The translations under genes were made by a program, and so were the position numbers. 64,000 nucleotides of DNA, taken from Amantichitinum ursilacus (GTDB taxonomy: Bacteria; Pseudomonadota; Gammaproteobacteria; Burkholderiales; Chitinibacteraceae). Location of the stretch: positions 496,001 to 560,000 of the forward strand of contig NZ_LAQT01000001.1 in assembly GCF_001294205.1 (NCBI RefSeq), written 5' to 3'. The notes beneath the pieces are model-generated. The model saw only the letters and a list, made by a program, of their open reading frames with translations. It searched no databases and had not been told where the DNA came from. Shown here piece by piece: positions 61,981-64,000 of the stretch. Position 1 is the first letter of the stretch, and the number at the start of each line of letters is the position of its first letter.

Positions 61981-63670
61981 TCCCCAAACACCTGCCGCAC
62001 CCCCGCCTCCGCCTCCACCCGCGCCTGCCCCGGCCGGGCAAGGCCCGGTTATTCCGCCTGATGTGCCGGTTGCACGCGTCAAACCGCCGCGCCGTTGGCC
62101 GTCACTGGTCTGGCTGATTCCGATTGTGGCGGCACTGGCCGGTGGCTTTATTGCCGTGCGCGCCATCATGCAGCATGGCCCCTCCATCACCATTACCTTT
62201 GAAAGCGCAGAAGGCCTCGAAGCCAACAAAACCAAAATCAAATACAAGGATGTGGATATCGGCAATGTCACCGCCGTGGCGCTGACTAAAGACCGTAAAC
62301 ATATTCAGGTAACGGCGGAGCTGTCGCATAACACCGATGATCTGTTGGGCAAAGACACCCGCTTCTGGGTGGTGCGCCCGCGTATCGCCGGGGGCTCGGT
62401 CAGCGGGCTGGGCACTTTGTTGTCCGGCGCGTATATCGGCATTGATCCGGCCCGCACCGCAGGCGATGAGCGCGACTTTACCGGTCTGGAATCGCCCCCC
62501 GTGGTCACCGCCAATCAGTCTGGCCGCGAATTCATCTTGCATGCCGACGATATGGGCTCGCTCGATATCGCCTCGCCATTGTTCTTCCGCCGCATTCAGG
62601 TCGGCGAAGTGACCGCGTATTCACTCGACAAGAATGGCCAGGGCGTCACCGTCAAAGTGTTTGTGCATGCGCCGTTTGACCAGTACGTGACGTCCAATAC
62701 CCGCTTCTGGCACGCCAGCGGCATCGACGTCACCATGGATTCGGGCGGCCTTAAAGTAGACACCCAATCGCTGGCGTCGATCGCGATTGGTGGCATCGCC
62801 TTCCAGGCCCCGCCTGATCAGCCGGTCGCGCCGCGCGCCAATGCGGATAGTCCGTTCAAGCTATCGGCAGATCGCAACGCCGCGATGAAAGAACCGGATC
62901 GGGAGCGCACGCCGTTCGTGCTGTACTTCAAGGAATCGCTGCGCGGTCTGGCGGTGGGTGCGCCGGTGGATTTCCGCGGCATTACCATCGGCGAGGTCAA
63001 ATCCATCAATATCGAGCTGGTGCGCAAAACGCGCGAACTGCTGATGCCGGTGACGATTGATCTGTATCCGGGGCGCTTACGCTCGCGCATCAAAGAGCGG
63101 GCCCAGCCGGAAGAAGAAGTCAACGCGGAGAAAGTGCTGGATGCCATGGTGGCGCATGGTCTGCGCGCGCAACTGCGGACCGGCAACTTGATTACCGGCC
63201 AGTTGTATGTGGCGCTTGATTTCTTCCCGGGCGCGCCGGAAGCCAAAATCGACTGGAAGCAAGACATGCCCGCGTTGCCGACCATGGCCGGTAGCCTGAC
63301 GCAGCTGCAACAGACGATGATTTCGATCGCCAAAAAGCTCGATAGCTTGCCGCTGGAATCGATGGGCCAGCAAGCCGACAAGGCGCTGCACAACATCAAC
63401 AGCACGCTGGACAACACCAATGTGTTGATCAAACGGCTGGATGGCGAAATTTCGGCGTTGTCGCCCGAAGCCCGCGCCACGCTGAAAGACGCGCAAACCG
63501 CGATTGATGCCGCGCGCAAAACGCTGCAGCCCGATGCGCCGGTGCAGCAAAACCTGCAAGACACGCTGCAGGAAGTCTCGAAGGCCGCGCAATCGATCCG
63601 CGATTTGTCCGACTACCTGAGTCGCCACCCCGAAGCCTTGATCCGGGGCAAAAAGGAAGACCAACCATGA
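61973..63670 (+). CDS. pqiB: PqiB-type MCE-domain lipid transport protein
   Basis: A 565-residue protein: Pro-rich cytoplasmic start, one TM (WPSLVWLIPIVAALAGGFIA), then three MCE domains. Their starts can be read at ITITFESAEGLEANKTKIKY, FRRIQVGEVTAYSLDKNG-type sequence and FVLYFKESLRGLAVGAPVDF. A long helical C-terminus (LQQTMISIAKKLDSLPLESM) forms the periplasmic needle. It bridges to the outer membrane for lipid movement. It overlaps pqiC by 4 bases. Confidence 0.93.
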   Translation: MNDPQTPAAPPPPPPPAPAPAGQGPVIPPDVPVARVKPPRRWPSLVWLIPIVAALAGGFIAVRAIMQHGPSITITFESAEGLEANKTKIKYKDVDIGNVTAVALTKDRKHIQVTAELSHNTDDLLGKDTRFWVVRPRIAGGSVSGLGTLLSGAYIGIDPARTAGDERDFTGLESPPVVTANQSGREFILHADDMGSLDIASPLFFRRIQVGEVTAYSLDKNGQGVTVKVFVHAPFDQYVTSNTRFWHASGIDVTMDSGGLKVDTQSLASIAIGGIAFQAPPDQPVAPRANADSPFKLSADRNAAMKEPDRERTPFVLYFKESLRGLAVGAPVDFRGITIGEVKSINIELVRKTRELLMPVTIDLYPGRLRSRIKERAQPEEEVNAEKVLDAMVAHGLRAQLRTGNLITGQLYVALDFFPGAPEAKIDWKQDMPALPTMAGSLTQLQQTMISIAKKLDSLPLESMGQQADKALHNINSTLDNTNVLIKRLDGEISALSPEARATLKDAQTAIDAARKTLQPDAPVQQNLQDTLQEVSKAAQSIRDLSDYLSRHPEALIRGKKEDQP

Positions 63671-64000
63671 TGCGTCCGCTGTGTTCTGCCTCTGCGGTTG
63701 CCGCGCTGTTACTGTTAAGCGCGTGCGGCTCCGTCCCGCCGGATCATTTTTACGCGTTGAACGCGGTCGATCCTGGTGTCGCCGCGCCCACGTTGGCCAG
63801 CAAACCGGTGGTGGCGATCAGTTCGGTGAATGTGCCGGGCACGGTGGACCGTCTGCAACTGGTCATCAGCCAACCCGATAACACCATCGCCTTGCTGGAG
63901 CACCAGCGCTGGGTGTCGCCGCTGAAAACGCAAATCGCCAGCGCACTGGCATTGGATCTATCACGGCGGCTGGATAACGCAGTGGTCACCACGTGGCCGC
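63667..64000 (+). CDS. pqiC: PqiC-type lipoprotein, N-terminal part (cut by window edge)
   Basis: The first 111 codons are visible. Signal peptide with lipobox LLLLSACGS (Cys20), then the ABC-type transport auxiliary pattern DHFYALNAV, KPVVAISSVNVPGTVDRLQL and HQRWVSPLKTQIASALALDL. It is the outer-membrane anchor of the Pqi system. ATG 63667 overlaps the pqiB stop. Confidence 0.9.
   Translation, partial: MMRPLCSASAVAALLLLSACGSVPPDHFYALNAVDPGVAAPTLASKPVVAISSVNVPGTVDRLQLVISQPDNTIALLEHQRWVSPLKTQIASALALDLSRRLDNAVVTTWP

Noticed and set aside
1-64000. tRNA, rRNA, insertion sequence, prophage or toxin-antitoxin genes
   Set aside because: No cloverleaf, rRNA segment, transposase, integrase or toxin-like gene was recognised in any spacer or frame.

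Overview
The window is a chromosomal segment of a high-GC Gram-negative proteobacterium, most likely a betaproteobacterium of the Neisseriales/Chromobacteriaceae-Chitinibacteraceae type. The evidence is a PhaM-like granule protein, a DUF4124 protein, the Fur-linked DUF3325/DUF3649/PepSY cluster, separate trpE and trpG within one trp cluster, two short PqiA proteins, a PEP-CTERM protein, Fnr/HemN and PrkA-YeaH-SpoVR. No rRNA, tRNA, CRISPR array, prophage or insertion sequence was seen. The taxonomic call is inference; no marker search was possible.

Layout. 1-2.1 kb: partial LysR regulator, divergent MFS exporter, and a gene-free stretch with palindromic and heptamer repeats. 2.1-9.5 kb: a six-gene leftward operon (isochorismatase-like hydrolase, YtcJ-type amidohydrolase, two XapX proteins, DoxX, YoaK), a divergent LuxR-type response regulator, and a translationally coupled porin/VOC pair. 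10-14.7 kb: one polypeptide that fuses EIIA, HPr, 1-phosphofructokinase, EIIB and EIIC, divergent from a pyrophosphate-type phosphofructokinase. 14.7-21.4 kb: an RND tripartite efflux operon with a divergent TetR regulator. 21.5-24.1 kb: a membrane chemoreceptor, then a leader peptide with seven consecutive Thr codons plus a terminator, ahead of an isochorismatase-family hydrolase. 24.1-31 kb: suhB, trmJ, a REP/BIME-like repeat pair, clsB with its phosphatase partner, nudB, sufS-sufE. 31-37.2 kb: a PQQ-type sugar dehydrogenase and the spoVR-yeaH-prkA stress cluster. 37.6-43 kb: a CheY/CheC/PAS-GGDEF signalling operon, a SafE-like membrane protein, hemN and fnr sharing an FNR box, and a YjfB-like protein. 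43-50.7 kb: dnaE, maeB, phaM-like, mltA. 51-55.2 kb: a Trp-rich leader peptide followed by trpE, trpG, trpD, trpC. 55.3-64 kb: PEP-CTERM protein, Fur-box-controlled PepSY cluster, dienelactone hydrolase, Fur-box-preceded ZIP transporter, a hypothetical gene and the pqiAABC membrane-lipid transport operon, which runs off the end.

How the genes work together. Fructose would be taken up and converted to fructose-1,6-bisphosphate by one protein plus Enzyme I (not in the window), while the neighbouring PPi-PFK interconverts F6P and F1,6BP. Two amino-acid leader peptides suggest ribosome-mediated control: Trp for trpE, as expected, and Thr for a hydrolase of unknown substrate, which is not expected. 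Iron (two Fur boxes) and oxygen (an FNR box) control are visible directly. The most interesting items for follow-up are the five-domain fructose PTS fusion, the threonine-type attenuator and the uncharacterised regulator/hydrolase/porin cluster at 2.1-9.5 kb.
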